The notes under the pieces were generated by a model. It saw only the letters and a list, made by a program, of their open reading frames with translations. It was not told where the DNA came from and did no database searches. Shown here one piece after another: positions 13,980 through 21,112 of a stretch of DNA of 21,112 nt; the stretch's first letter is position 1, and every line of letters begins with the position of its first letter. The DNA is from Deltaproteobacteria bacterium UBA6601 (GTDB taxonomy: Bacteria > Myxococcota_A > UBA796 > UBA9615), in assembly GCA_002433485.1 (NCBI GenBank), contig DJIF01000121.1, forward strand, positions 11,791 through 32,902, given 5' to 3'. Made by a program: the position numbers and the translations under genes.

Positions 13980-16900
13980 TCAGAGCCCTGCGGAACCTGT
14001 GGAATCTGCCGGAACACTTAGCTCTGCCCGGCTGCTGGCCCGGTAGACACCAAAGGCCAACGAGCCAATGTGCTCGGCGTCATCACGAGCAAAAATCTCA
14101 ATGCTGTTCTCTCCTTCATCGAGTTCGACTGAGACCGAGAAGTGATGCTCACCAGGGCCGGCAGAGCTGCGCTCGTAGTGAACCTTACGATTATTGACGA
14201 ACACAAACAGATCCTTGACCGCAGTGTCATCAACCACCTTCCCAGAGAGTTGCAGACTGCCAGCTGTAACGACCATCCCCCCGGGATGCTCCTTGAGGTC
14301 AACGACCGGAGGTGAGTTGGGCAAGAACGGAACAATGGCGGTCGCCACGACCGGTCCACTGGAGGCCTGTATTTGAGTTCCTTCGACCCAGCCCGAGACC
14401 CCCCAGGGCAACGGCACGCGATACCAATCACCCAGACGTCCCGTTACCATCACCGGGCCGGTCAGGTTGGCAACCCTGGGCTGACGCTCCGAGCTGCCCC
14501 CCCGCAAGACTGCGGTCGACGCGGCAGGCTCCATCACCCGATTAAGGGCTTCGATACGGGAAGAAGGACCAAACAAAGGTAACTCGAGATCCGAGGAGAC
14601 CACCTCATAGAACTCCTCATCGCCCACGACCAGCTGGAGTTCCAGACGATCCTGCTCGGCCGCTCCAGGCAGCGCTCGCAGGCTCAGTCGATGATGGCTC
14701 TGTTGGCCGGGCCTCAAGCGGAAGCTGTCGTTGCCACGAGTCAGAAACAGAGCTTCCCCAGACTTATTCTTCAAACGGATAAAGCCGAGTTCTTTATCCC
14801 CATCCTGAGCCTCTTCATTGCCAGCCGGCCGCTCTTCTTCCTGCGCCACTTTGGGTTGAGGACCTGCCCCCGCTTCCTGCTTCCAAAGGCCAGCAGTAGG
14901 CCCACTGCCGATGTTTCGCACCGTCACCAGAAGGTCCAGTTCTTCTCCAACCTGAGCCAGACCGTCGCCATTGCCCTGGCTGGTTCCTGAGCCATCATCC
15001 ACCAGCTGCCAGGAGTAAGCGAAACGGGGCCTGTCGATCTCTTCGATGCGCAAGCGGCCGGTGAAGTCACCAGGCACCGGTCCATCCTCCGAGAAGAAAT
15101 GCCAGGTAACCTCGTATGCCCTTGGATCAGCCCACAGCATCGGTCGTGCATCGACAGTAAAGGAGCGCGTCTGTCCGGGCTCAAGGCGGCCGAAGAAGAA
15201 CTCTCTTCCCTGAAAGAAGCTGCCGCGAGTCACCGCACGCAAACGCTGCACAGTGCGTCGTCCATCATTGGTCACGTGGACCTCAACGCCGGTCTTTTCA
15301 CCGGGCCGAAGCAGCCCATCTTCACGATTAACCTGTAGCCGCACCTTCAGGCTCGGGTCAGGCCCGGTCGACTTAGGTCGCCGCCCTCGCAGTCCCCAAT
15401 CGATGCCTATTTCCTTAAAAGAGCGAACCAGGTTCTTCTCTCGCTCGGCAAAGTGCTTGCCGAGAATCTCGGGGGCCGCCTCGAGCATGATGGTCCGCCT
15501 GGCCGAGGCTCGTCGTGTCAGCAGCGACTTAGCTGCCTGAATGGCAGTATCAGTGAGGCTCTCCTCCGGGCCAGCATCAACGTTCATGCCAGCATTCTCT
15601 TCAAAGCACTCGCTGCAGGAATAAACACTGCGCAGCACACTGGCTCCGCTGTCCTGGTCCTCCTTGCCCCAGGCAAAGGACTGCTCAAGGTCTTCCTCGC
15701 GCAGCTCAAAGTCCTGCCAGTACAGGCGCGCCTCGCCATCCTTTGAGACCGTCGCCGGCCGCAGCTCAATATCAGGCTGTACCCCCTGACCCTGGATCGA
15801 GACCTCCCCTGGAGTGAGATACTTGGCAATGGTCATCTTCAGGGCTCCATCATGGAAGTCCCGATCGTAGAGATTCTGCACCGAGCCCTTACCGAAGGTG
15901 CGTGCGCCCATCACCAAAGCCCTGTCCTGCTTCTGCAGGGCACCGGCGACAATCTCGGAGGCTGAGGCTGAGCTGGCATCGACCAGGACCACCACGGGGA
16001 GCTCGTCCTCGGTACGGAAGCGGGTTGCGCTGGTAACATCAGGAGCGCTTCCACCGAGCCCAACGGTGGTGACCAGCGTGCCATTGGTGATGAACTTGTC
16101 AGCAACCTCGATTGCCTGTTGAAGATAGCCACCAGGATTCCCGCGGAGGTCCAGGATCAAACCGCCAAGCTTGCCCTTCCGATCCTCGATGGCAGCGCTG
16201 TCAAGTTCCTCGAGGGCGTCCTCAAGCAGGTCATAGGTGGTCTGACTGAAGTGCAGGATCTGCACCAGACCGATCCCGTCACCGGCGTAGGCCCACTCCA
16301 CAGACGGGACCTCGATGCGAGCCCTGACGATCGTTACTTCCCGATCTGGACGGTCATCGGCAGAGCTCACTGTGATCGTCACCGGACTGCCGACCACACC
16401 GCGCAGCTTGCTCACTGCTTCCTGCAGGCCCATGTTAACGGTCGACTCATTGCCGATCTTGTCGATGCGATCACCAGCAGAGAGGCCGGCTCGCCAGGCA
16501 GGAGTGTCCTTCAACGGATACAGAATGGTGAGCCGGCGCTCCCGAATGCCAATGGTAATTCCCAGGCCCCCGAAGTGGCCCTTATTGGTAATGGACATCT
16601 CCTTGTAGCTGTCCGGATCGATGTAGACGCTGTGGGGGTCCAAGGTCGACAACATGCCGTTCATCAGCGCGTACTCAATGGGCGGGCGCTCCACATCGTC
16701 AGGGAGCTTCTGGTCCAGCAAAGCGGCTACCTTGTCCACCACCAGCACGACGTCGCTGAGACCATCGACCTTCGGCAGGCCAAACTCGTCACGGAACTCT
16801 CCAACAACCAGCCCAATCAACTGGGTTTCATCATCTATCTCATAGAGGAACTGCGGCACACTCCGAGCGACTCGATCCAGGGCCCCGCGCAGACACTCCT

Positions 16901-17114
16901 CGGGGTCAACTCGAGTGGGGTCTACATATTCGCTGTTGATTTTCTGTGCGACTCGGCGGAAGTAGCGCAAATCCGAGAGGCTGTAGTTTGCTCCTCGAGA
17001 CGCCAGCGAGACCAGCGGTTCTCCGGCACCACCTGTACCCCGCTGAGCGGAGACAAGAACCACCGTTCCGACAACTAAAGAGGCGATCAACGCCAGCAGG
17101 TGTAGCTTGTTCAC
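13980..17114 (-). CDS. Large S41 (CtpA-type) serine protease with PDZ and C-terminal SH3-like and Ig-like modules
   Basis: This 1044-residue exported protease has an N-terminal signal peptide or anchor (residues 5-23). A helical region (about 40-170) leads into a PDZ domain (about 175-265), then the S41 domain (about 275-455). The catalytic dyad is Ser384 (in SSASASE) and Lys409 (FGKG), with Gln413; the 25-residue and 4-residue spacings match CtpB S309, K334 and Q338. Typical CtpA proteins end near 450. Here about 590 residues follow: a C-x2-C (C500/C503), beta-rich segments at about 590-700 and 700-850, an acidic linker, an SH3-like segment (about 868-915, ending GDWYRV..GVSGWVEG) and an Ig-like domain (about 930-1025). 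I recall similar long S41 proteins from myxobacteria. It starts at GTG 17114, the first start after an in-frame stop. The gene diverges from a PBP gene; a role in envelope processing is inferred. Confidence 0.9.
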   Translation of the reverse strand: MNKLHLLALIASLVVGTVVLVSAQRGTGGAGEPLVSLASRGANYSLSDLRYFRRVAQKINSEYVDPTRVDPEECLRGALDRVARSVPQFLYEIDDETQLIGLVVGEFRDEFGLPKVDGLSDVVLVVDKVAALLDQKLPDDVERPPIEYALMNGMLSTLDPHSVYIDPDSYKEMSITNKGHFGGLGITIGIRERRLTILYPLKDTPAWRAGLSAGDRIDKIGNESTVNMGLQEAVSKLRGVVGSPVTITVSSADDRPDREVTIVRARIEVPSVEWAYAGDGIGLVQILHFSQTTYDLLEDALEELDSAAIEDRKGKLGGLILDLRGNPGGYLQQAIEVADKFITNGTLVTTVGLGGSAPDVTSATRFRTEDELPVVVLVDASSASASEIVAGALQKQDRALVMGARTFGKGSVQNLYDRDFHDGALKMTIAKYLTPGEVSIQGQGVQPDIELRPATVSKDGEARLYWQDFELREEDLEQSFAWGKEDQDSGASVLRSVYSCSECFEENAGMNVDAGPEESLTDTAIQAAKSLLTRRASARRTIMLEAAPEILGKHFAEREKNLVRSFKEIGIDWGLRGRRPKSTGPDPSLKVRLQVNREDGLLRPGEKTGVEVHVTNDGRRTVQRLRAVTRGSFFQGREFFFGRLEPGQTRSFTVDARPMLWADPRAYEVTWHFFSEDGPVPGDFTGRLRIEEIDRPRFAYSWQLVDDGSGTSQGNGDGLAQVGEELDLLVTVRNIGSGPTAGLWKQEAGAGPQPKVAQEEERPAGNEEAQDGDKELGFIRLKNKSGEALFLTRGNDSFRLRPGQQSHHRLSLRALPGAAEQDRLELQLVVGDEEFYEVVSSDLELPLFGPSSRIEALNRVMEPAASTAVLRGGSSERQPRVANLTGPVMVTGRLGDWYRVPLPWGVSGWVEGTQIQASSGPVVATAIVPFLPNSPPVVDLKEHPGGMVVTAGSLQLSGKVVDDTAVKDLFVFVNNRKVHYERSSAGPGEHHFSVSVELDEGENSIEIFARDDAEHIGSLAFGVYRASSRAELSVPADSTGSAGL

Positions 17115-17181
17115 CGGAGGATCTTGGGGGCGCTGGAGGCTCTACGCAAGTGCATCGGCTCAGAACACCACGATAGATCCG

Positions 17182-17209
17182 TTGACAGCCCTGCCCAAGG
17201 GGGCATAAA
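17182..17209 (+). promoter_or_regulatory. Sigma70-type promoter for the PBP gene
   Basis: TTGACA (17182-17187) is a perfect -35 box. After 16 bases comes CATAAA (17204-17209), matching four of six -10 positions. Transcription would begin near 17216, 34 bases before ATG 17250. The promoter also argues against coding use of the upstream open frame. Confidence 0.6.
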
Positions 17210-17249
17210 CATCGAGCGCAGCCTCGGCCCCAACTCGCTCGGACCCTCC

Positions 17250-20200
17250 ATGATCTTGCGCACCCGCTGCCCGACCTGCGGCGCCACCTATCGGCTCCAA
17301 GAGCCCCTGCCTCCTGAAGGTAAGCGTTACCGCTGTACCTGCTCGACGGTGATCACCATTTCCTACCCCGAGGCTGTCCGGGAGCGGATACGCGCCCGAC
17401 AGCTCGCAATGGAAACCGAGGACCCTTCGGCAACCCAGCCAGTGAGCACTGAGCCGGTCCCACCGGTACACCAGGAGGCTCTGCCGCTGCCCGAGCAGGA
17501 GGACGACGACACCCTTCGGCCTGACAACGCCGCTCCGCTGCCACCGCAGCCCACCAGCTCCGAGTCAGACCCGGCAGCCAGCGCAGACTCCGCCCGCGCG
17601 GACAGCGGCGCCAGCCCAAGTTCGCTGGAGACCGAGCCGGAAGCTGAGGACGACGCCGAACAGACCCTGCGCGAGCGAGCTGCCAGGAGCAGAGCTGCCG
17701 CCAACCTCTCGCGCCCTCCCAGCATCCCGCCGATGCGGCCCGCCCGCCCGCTGCCAAAGAGTCCCTTTGACGAAGACATCGACACCCTTCGACGCCGCCA
17801 GACAGCAGCCTTGGCTGCCAGCGATGGCATCGAAGCCGACGGGCCTACCATTACCGATGAGGTCGCACCACGACCGGCGCCGCCAGCGCGCCTAGCCAAT
17901 GGACGCGATACCGAACAGCGGATCCACCGCCCTCTAACGGAACATCCAGCCGCTGCAGCCTGGAGCCCTCGGGATGAGCTCGCGGATGGTCAATCAACGG
18001 AGCTCGGTGCCGGACTCCCGCAGGAGCCAAGCAGTTCCTACAGCGACACCGCCGAAACCGAGCTGGGACTGCCAGCACACAAGCCACCCAAGCCACCCAA
18101 GCCATCTGGTCCGGCAGCAGCTCCGGCGCGGCCCAGGCGCTGGCTACGCATTGCGGCGACGCTGCTCGTCGTCATTGCTCTCTGCGGGGCGCTGAGTCTG
18201 GCAGGCGTGCTCGCCTGGTTCAGCCGCGATTTACCTTCCGTAGACAGCCTGGCCGAGTACCAGCCGCCGGTGGTCACCCAGGTACGGGACTCTCAAGATG
18301 CAGTCGTCGGCGAATTCTATGAGCAGCAGCGGTATGTGGTGCCCATGGAGCAGATCCCCGACACGGTCCGCAACGCCTTCGTCTCGGCGGAAGATGCCGC
18401 CTTCTGGGAGCACTCCGGGCTCGACTACATGGGAATCGTGCGGGCAATGATCAAGAACCTCCAGGAGCGGCGCATGGCTCAAGGGGCTTCCACCATCACC
18501 CAACAGGTCGCTCGCTCCTTCCTGCTGACCCGAGAGAAAAAGCTCGCCCGCAAGATCAAAGAGGCAATCCTGGCCTCACGCATCGAGCGCAACTTTACGA
18601 AGGAATACATCCTCTACCTGTATCTGAACCAGATCTACCTGGGCCACGGTGCCTACGGAGTACAGTCGGCCGCCAAGCTGTACTTCGGCAAGACGGTCTC
18701 TGAACTGAGCCTGCCCGAGGCGGCGATCCTCGCCGGACTGCCCCAGGCACCGGCCAACTACTCACCAAATCGAAACTTCCGTGCAGCAAAGGACCGCCAG
18801 AAATACGTGCTGGGCCAGATGGTCCGCAGGGGCTACATCGGGCAGGAAGAGGCAACCGCCGCTTATGAGCGCGAGCTGACCTTCGTCAAGAAGAGAAACA
18901 TTAACCTCGACACAGCCCCCTTCTACGTCGAGCACGTGCGTCGCTACCTAGTCAAAACCTATGGTCACGAGACCACCTACAACGGCGGTCTACAGGTCAA
19001 GCTGCCACTAGATAGCAAGCTTCAGTTGGCGGCCAACGAAGCCATCTCAAAGGGCGTTCGAGTGGCAGACAAGCGGATCGGCTACCGGGGCGGTGTGCCC
19101 CTAGAGGGTGAAGCCGCGCTCAAGGAGGCCCTTCTCACCATCGACCGCAAGCGAACCCGCGAGCTGCGCCCCTACGACCCTGCCTACGAGCTGCCGGCTG
19201 GCGCCGTGCCTCTAAGCGACATTCCTGCCCTGAAGGCCGGTGAATACAGCACCGGGGTAGTCGCTAAGGTCAGTCGCCGCTGGGCCCTGGTAGACGTCGG
19301 CTCGCATCGCGGTCTGCTGCCACTGGAGGAGTTCAAGTGGTGTCACAACGTAAATCCCGAGCTCAACTTCAACTGGTTTGTCTGCAAGCGCCTCGATGAC
19401 ATGGTCAAGCAGGGTCAGCAGATCGAAGTCAGGGTGGTGAATGAGAGCGAGAACTGGAAGAAGACCCTGGGCCGCAACTTCAAGGGCCCGCTCGACTACC
19501 CACGCCTCGCTATGGAGCAGGACCCGGCGCCACAGGGCGCGTTACTGAGCATGCGGGTGTCCGATGGGGGCGTGCTGGCCATGGTTGGGGGTAGTTCCTT
19601 CGCCGGCTCCGAGTTTAACCGTGTAACCCAGGCCAAGCGGCAGGTGGGGTCGACCTTCAAGCCTCTGGTCTATGCCGCGGCACTGGACAATGAAGAGAAG
19701 CCGCACACGCCATCAACGATCCTGGTTGATGCGCCCATCGTTGAGCAACGCGTCGATAAGGAAGGTGAACTCTGGAAACCCGGCAACTCTGGCGGCAAGT
19801 ACCTGGGCGATACCACCTTCCGCCGCGGCCTGATCCTGTCCCGCAACATCGTGACCCTGAAGATCCTGCAAGCCATTGGGGTCAAATACACCCTCGACTA
19901 CATGAAGCGCTTCGGCTTCAAGACCAAGCTTGAGGAGAACCTCGCTATGGGCCTGGGCGCCTCGGGCCTGACCATGCGCGAGCTGCTGCGTGCCTATACG
20001 GTGTTCCCAACCCTGGGAGATCGCCGCGACCCCTACTTCATCTCAGAGGTACGAGACCGAGACGGAAAAATACTGGAGCAGACTGAAGCAGGTGCTCTGA
20101 CCGAAGATGCAATGGAAGCGAGCACCGCCTATGTGATGGTAGAGCTCATGCACTCGGTTGTTAGCAGCGGCACCGCAACCAAGGCCCTGGAGTTGAAGAA

Positions 20201-20579
20201 AAAAGTGGCCGGCAAGACCGGCACCACCAACGACTACCGGGATGCCTGGTTCGTTGGATTCACCCCGGAAGTGCTGACCGCCGTCTGGGTCGGTCTGGAC
20301 GACTTCCGGGGGATGGGCAAGGGTCAATACGGTGGTGAGCTGGCACTGCCCATCTGGGTGGACTATATGGCACCAGCCCTTGAGAAATATCCTCCTAGCA
20401 AATACGAGGAGCCAGAAGACATCATCAGAGTCCGGATCGATAGCAAGACAGGTCTGCTGGCCCAGGAGGGTGCTAACGGTGCGGTAGAGGTCGCGTTCAA
20501 GAAAGATACCGAGCCAACCCTTTTCGCCCCGGCAGAGGGCCAGGTCGATGCAGCTGACTTTCTCAGCGGAGAATTCTGA
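17250..20579 (+). CDS. Class A penicillin-binding protein (PBP1A-type) with N-terminal zinc ribbon
   Basis: This 1109-residue bifunctional peptidoglycan synthase polymerises glycan and cross-links peptides. Order: a cytoplasmic zinc ribbon (C7/C10 and C29/C31), a disordered Pro/Ala/Glu/Ser stretch (about 55-290), one membrane helix (about 298-324), the GT51 domain with catalytic Glu381 in SAEDAAFWEH and GASTITQQ, an OB-like insert (about 665-740), and the transpeptidase with Ser801-T-F-Lys804, SRN (864-866) and KTGTT (989-993). The zinc ribbon resembles the MJ0042 type but its second half is CxC. The frame is open to 17124, but ATG 17250 is preferred because the ribbon starts there and a good promoter lies at 17182. 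The stop overlaps the lipoprotein ATG by one base. The gene diverges from the S41 protease. The symbol mrcA/ponA is plausible but not assigned. Confidence 0.93.
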   Translation: MILRTRCPTCGATYRLQEPLPPEGKRYRCTCSTVITISYPEAVRERIRARQLAMETEDPSATQPVSTEPVPPVHQEALPLPEQEDDDTLRPDNAAPLPPQPTSSESDPAASADSARADSGASPSSLETEPEAEDDAEQTLRERAARSRAAANLSRPPSIPPMRPARPLPKSPFDEDIDTLRRRQTAALAASDGIEADGPTITDEVAPRPAPPARLANGRDTEQRIHRPLTEHPAAAAWSPRDELADGQSTELGAGLPQEPSSSYSDTAETELGLPAHKPPKPPKPSGPAAAPARPRRWLRIAATLLVVIALCGALSLAGVLAWFSRDLPSVDSLAEYQPPVVTQVRDSQDAVVGEFYEQQRYVVPMEQIPDTVRNAFVSAEDAAFWEHSGLDYMGIVRAMIKNLQERRMAQGASTITQQVARSFLLTREKKLARKIKEAILASRIERNFTKEYILYLYLNQIYLGHGAYGVQSAAKLYFGKTVSELSLPEAAILAGLPQAPANYSPNRNFRAAKDRQKYVLGQMVRRGYIGQEEATAAYERELTFVKKRNINLDTAPFYVEHVRRYLVKTYGHETTYNGGLQVKLPLDSKLQLAANEAISKGVRVADKRIGYRGGVPLEGEAALKEALLTIDRKRTRELRPYDPAYELPAGAVPLSDIPALKAGEYSTGVVAKVSRRWALVDVGSHRGLLPLEEFKWCHNVNPELNFNWFVCKRLDDMVKQGQQIEVRVVNESENWKKTLGRNFKGPLDYPRLAMEQDPAPQGALLSMRVSDGGVLAMVGGSSFAGSEFNRVTQAKRQVGSTFKPLVYAAALDNEEKPHTPSTILVDAPIVEQRVDKEGELWKPGNSGGKYLGDTTFRRGLILSRNIVTLKILQAIGVKYTLDYMKRFGFKTKLEENLAMGLGASGLTMRELLRAYTVFPTLGDRRDPYFISEVRDRDGKILEQTEAGALTEDAMEASTAYVMVELMHSVVSSGTATKALELKKKVAGKTGTTNDYRDAWFVGFTPEVLTAVWVGLDDFRGMGKGQYGGELALPIWVDYMAPALEKYPPSKYEEPEDIIRVRIDSKTGLLAQEGANGAVEVAFKKDTEPTLFAPAEGQVDAADFLSGEF

Positions 20580-21112
20580 TGCAAGCACGACCCTATAGGA
20601 GCTTGCTCCTGGGCACCCTTATAGGAGTCTGTGCCATGCTCAGTTCCTGCGATGATGAGGAGTTGGCGCCACCGCTGGCAGTCTGCACACCGATCCTCGA
20701 CAGCCTGAGCCCAGCCTCCGGCCCGCTAGATGGCGGCACCGAAGTGGTGCTTGAGGGCCTGTTCATCAATACCGAGTTGGGGCTACGCGATGCTCGCGTG
20801 CAAGTTGCTGGAGCCGAAGCTGAAATTATCTCCACCCACACCGGAGAAGGCTGCCTACCCTGCCAACAATGCAGCGTCACCGCGCTCCGCTGCGCCGAGT
20901 GCGAACGAGTCTGCCGCGGCCTGACCGGCTTCAGCGACCCGGATACGGGTGAGTGGTTGCTCCCTGAACGCTGCGTCGAACAGCTGAGCTTCATCAGTCC
21001 CCCGGGACAGGATCCTGGGCCAGCTCCGTTGATCGTTACCACCTCACGAGGAACTGGTGTAGGTCTCGAATTCATCTATGAAAACCTGGGCGACGATGAC
21101 GACTCAGCCGGC
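20579..21112 (+). CDS. Lipoprotein with IPT/TIG domain and cysteine-rich insert (3' truncated by window)
   Basis: The frame is open for 178 codons from ATG 20579 to the window end. The N-terminus is a lipoprotein signal with lipobox LSSC (Cys24), followed by Asp25-Asp26. Residues 37-90 (TPILDSLSPASGP, DGGTEVVLEG, VQVAG) and 145-168 (ending LEFIYEN) match the two halves of an IPT/TIG immunoglobulin-like fold. Between them is an insert with cysteines at 92, 95, 98, 105, 108, 112 and 132. The last visible residues are GDDDDSAG, probably the start of an acidic linker. The ATG overlaps the PBP stop (TGATG), so it is translated behind the PBP. An internal ATG at 20636 has an AGGAG before it, but starting there would remove the signal. 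The function is unknown; probably envelope surface. Confidence 0.75.
   Translation, partial: MQARPYRSLLLGTLIGVCAMLSSCDDEELAPPLAVCTPILDSLSPASGPLDGGTEVVLEGLFINTELGLRDARVQVAGAEAEIISTHTGEGCLPCQQCSVTALRCAECERVCRGLTGFSDPDTGEWLLPERCVEQLSFISPPGQDPGPAPLIVTTSRGTGVGLEFIYENLGDDDDSAG

Noticed and set aside
16119..17078. A 319-codon plus-strand frame opposite the S41 protease.
   Set aside because: Shadow of the protease coding strand, without ribosome-binding site or motifs.
17124..17249. Upstream extension of the PBP gene by 42 codons.
   Set aside because: It would place the TTGACA promoter inside the coding region, and the zinc ribbon begins naturally at ATG 17250.
20592..20628. Two near-identical TATAGGAG strings at the start of the lipoprotein gene, possibly a repeat element.
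   Set aside because: Too short, inside the coding signal peptide; more likely chance. The second could serve as an internal ribosome-binding site, but starting there would delete the signal.

Overview
The window reads as a chromosomal segment from a GC-rich Gram-negative bacterium. The best guess is a deltaproteobacterial-type lineage (Myxococcota, Bradymonadota or similar). This rests on three things: the gene order rho - rpmE - DUF1385 - prfA - prmC, a very long C-terminally extended CtpA-type protease next to a class A penicillin-binding protein, and a lipoprotein with an IPT/TIG fold that runs into an Asp-rich GDDDDSAG tail. No transposase, integrase, phage gene, CRISPR array or tRNA was seen. 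This is core genome, not an accessory island.

Layout. Positions 1-3783 (+) hold a translation/transcription block: the 3' end of rho, ribosomal protein L31, a DUF1385 (YqhQ-like) membrane protein, release factor RF1 and its glutamine methyltransferase PrmC. Positions 3817-9102 (-) hold, in transcription order, a degenerate receiver protein with a possible PilZ-like tail, a 571-base non-coding stretch dense in inverted repeats, selD and uvrA. The selD stop and uvrA start share ATGA. Positions 9348-11763 carry two different thiolases facing each other (+ then -). The second is translationally coupled by ATGA to hisS (-). A small rhodanese gene (+) diverges from hisS. Positions 13980-17114 (-) encode a 1044-residue S41 protease with a signal peptide. 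A class A PBP (17250-20579, +) diverges from it and overlaps by one base the start of a lipoprotein gene that runs off the window.

Most notable reading. The selD gene continues 53 codons upstream of its apparent start through one in-frame TGA at the catalytic position (Gly-TGA-Ala-Ser-Lys). This makes the product a selenocysteine-containing selenophosphate synthetase. A hairpin with a bulged U lies 16 bases past the TGA, as expected for a bacterial SECIS. The organism should therefore decode selenocysteine; selA, selB and selC must lie elsewhere.

The second point of interest is the non-coding region upstream of selD. It has a run of local hairpins, a long-range helix, two mutually exclusive pairings, a 16-codon reading frame with a perfect 13-base Shine-Dalgarno match, and a terminator-like hairpin. 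I could not match it to tmRNA, RNase P RNA, 6S RNA, SRP RNA, tRNA-Sec or a known riboswitch. It is the best candidate here for something undescribed.

How the genes work together. The left block couples translation termination (RF1 and its modifier) with ribosome and transcription-termination genes. The right block is envelope biology: a periplasmic processing protease, peptidoglycan synthesis and a lipoprotein. The middle combines selenium metabolism, DNA repair, acyl-CoA thiolysis and His-tRNA charging.
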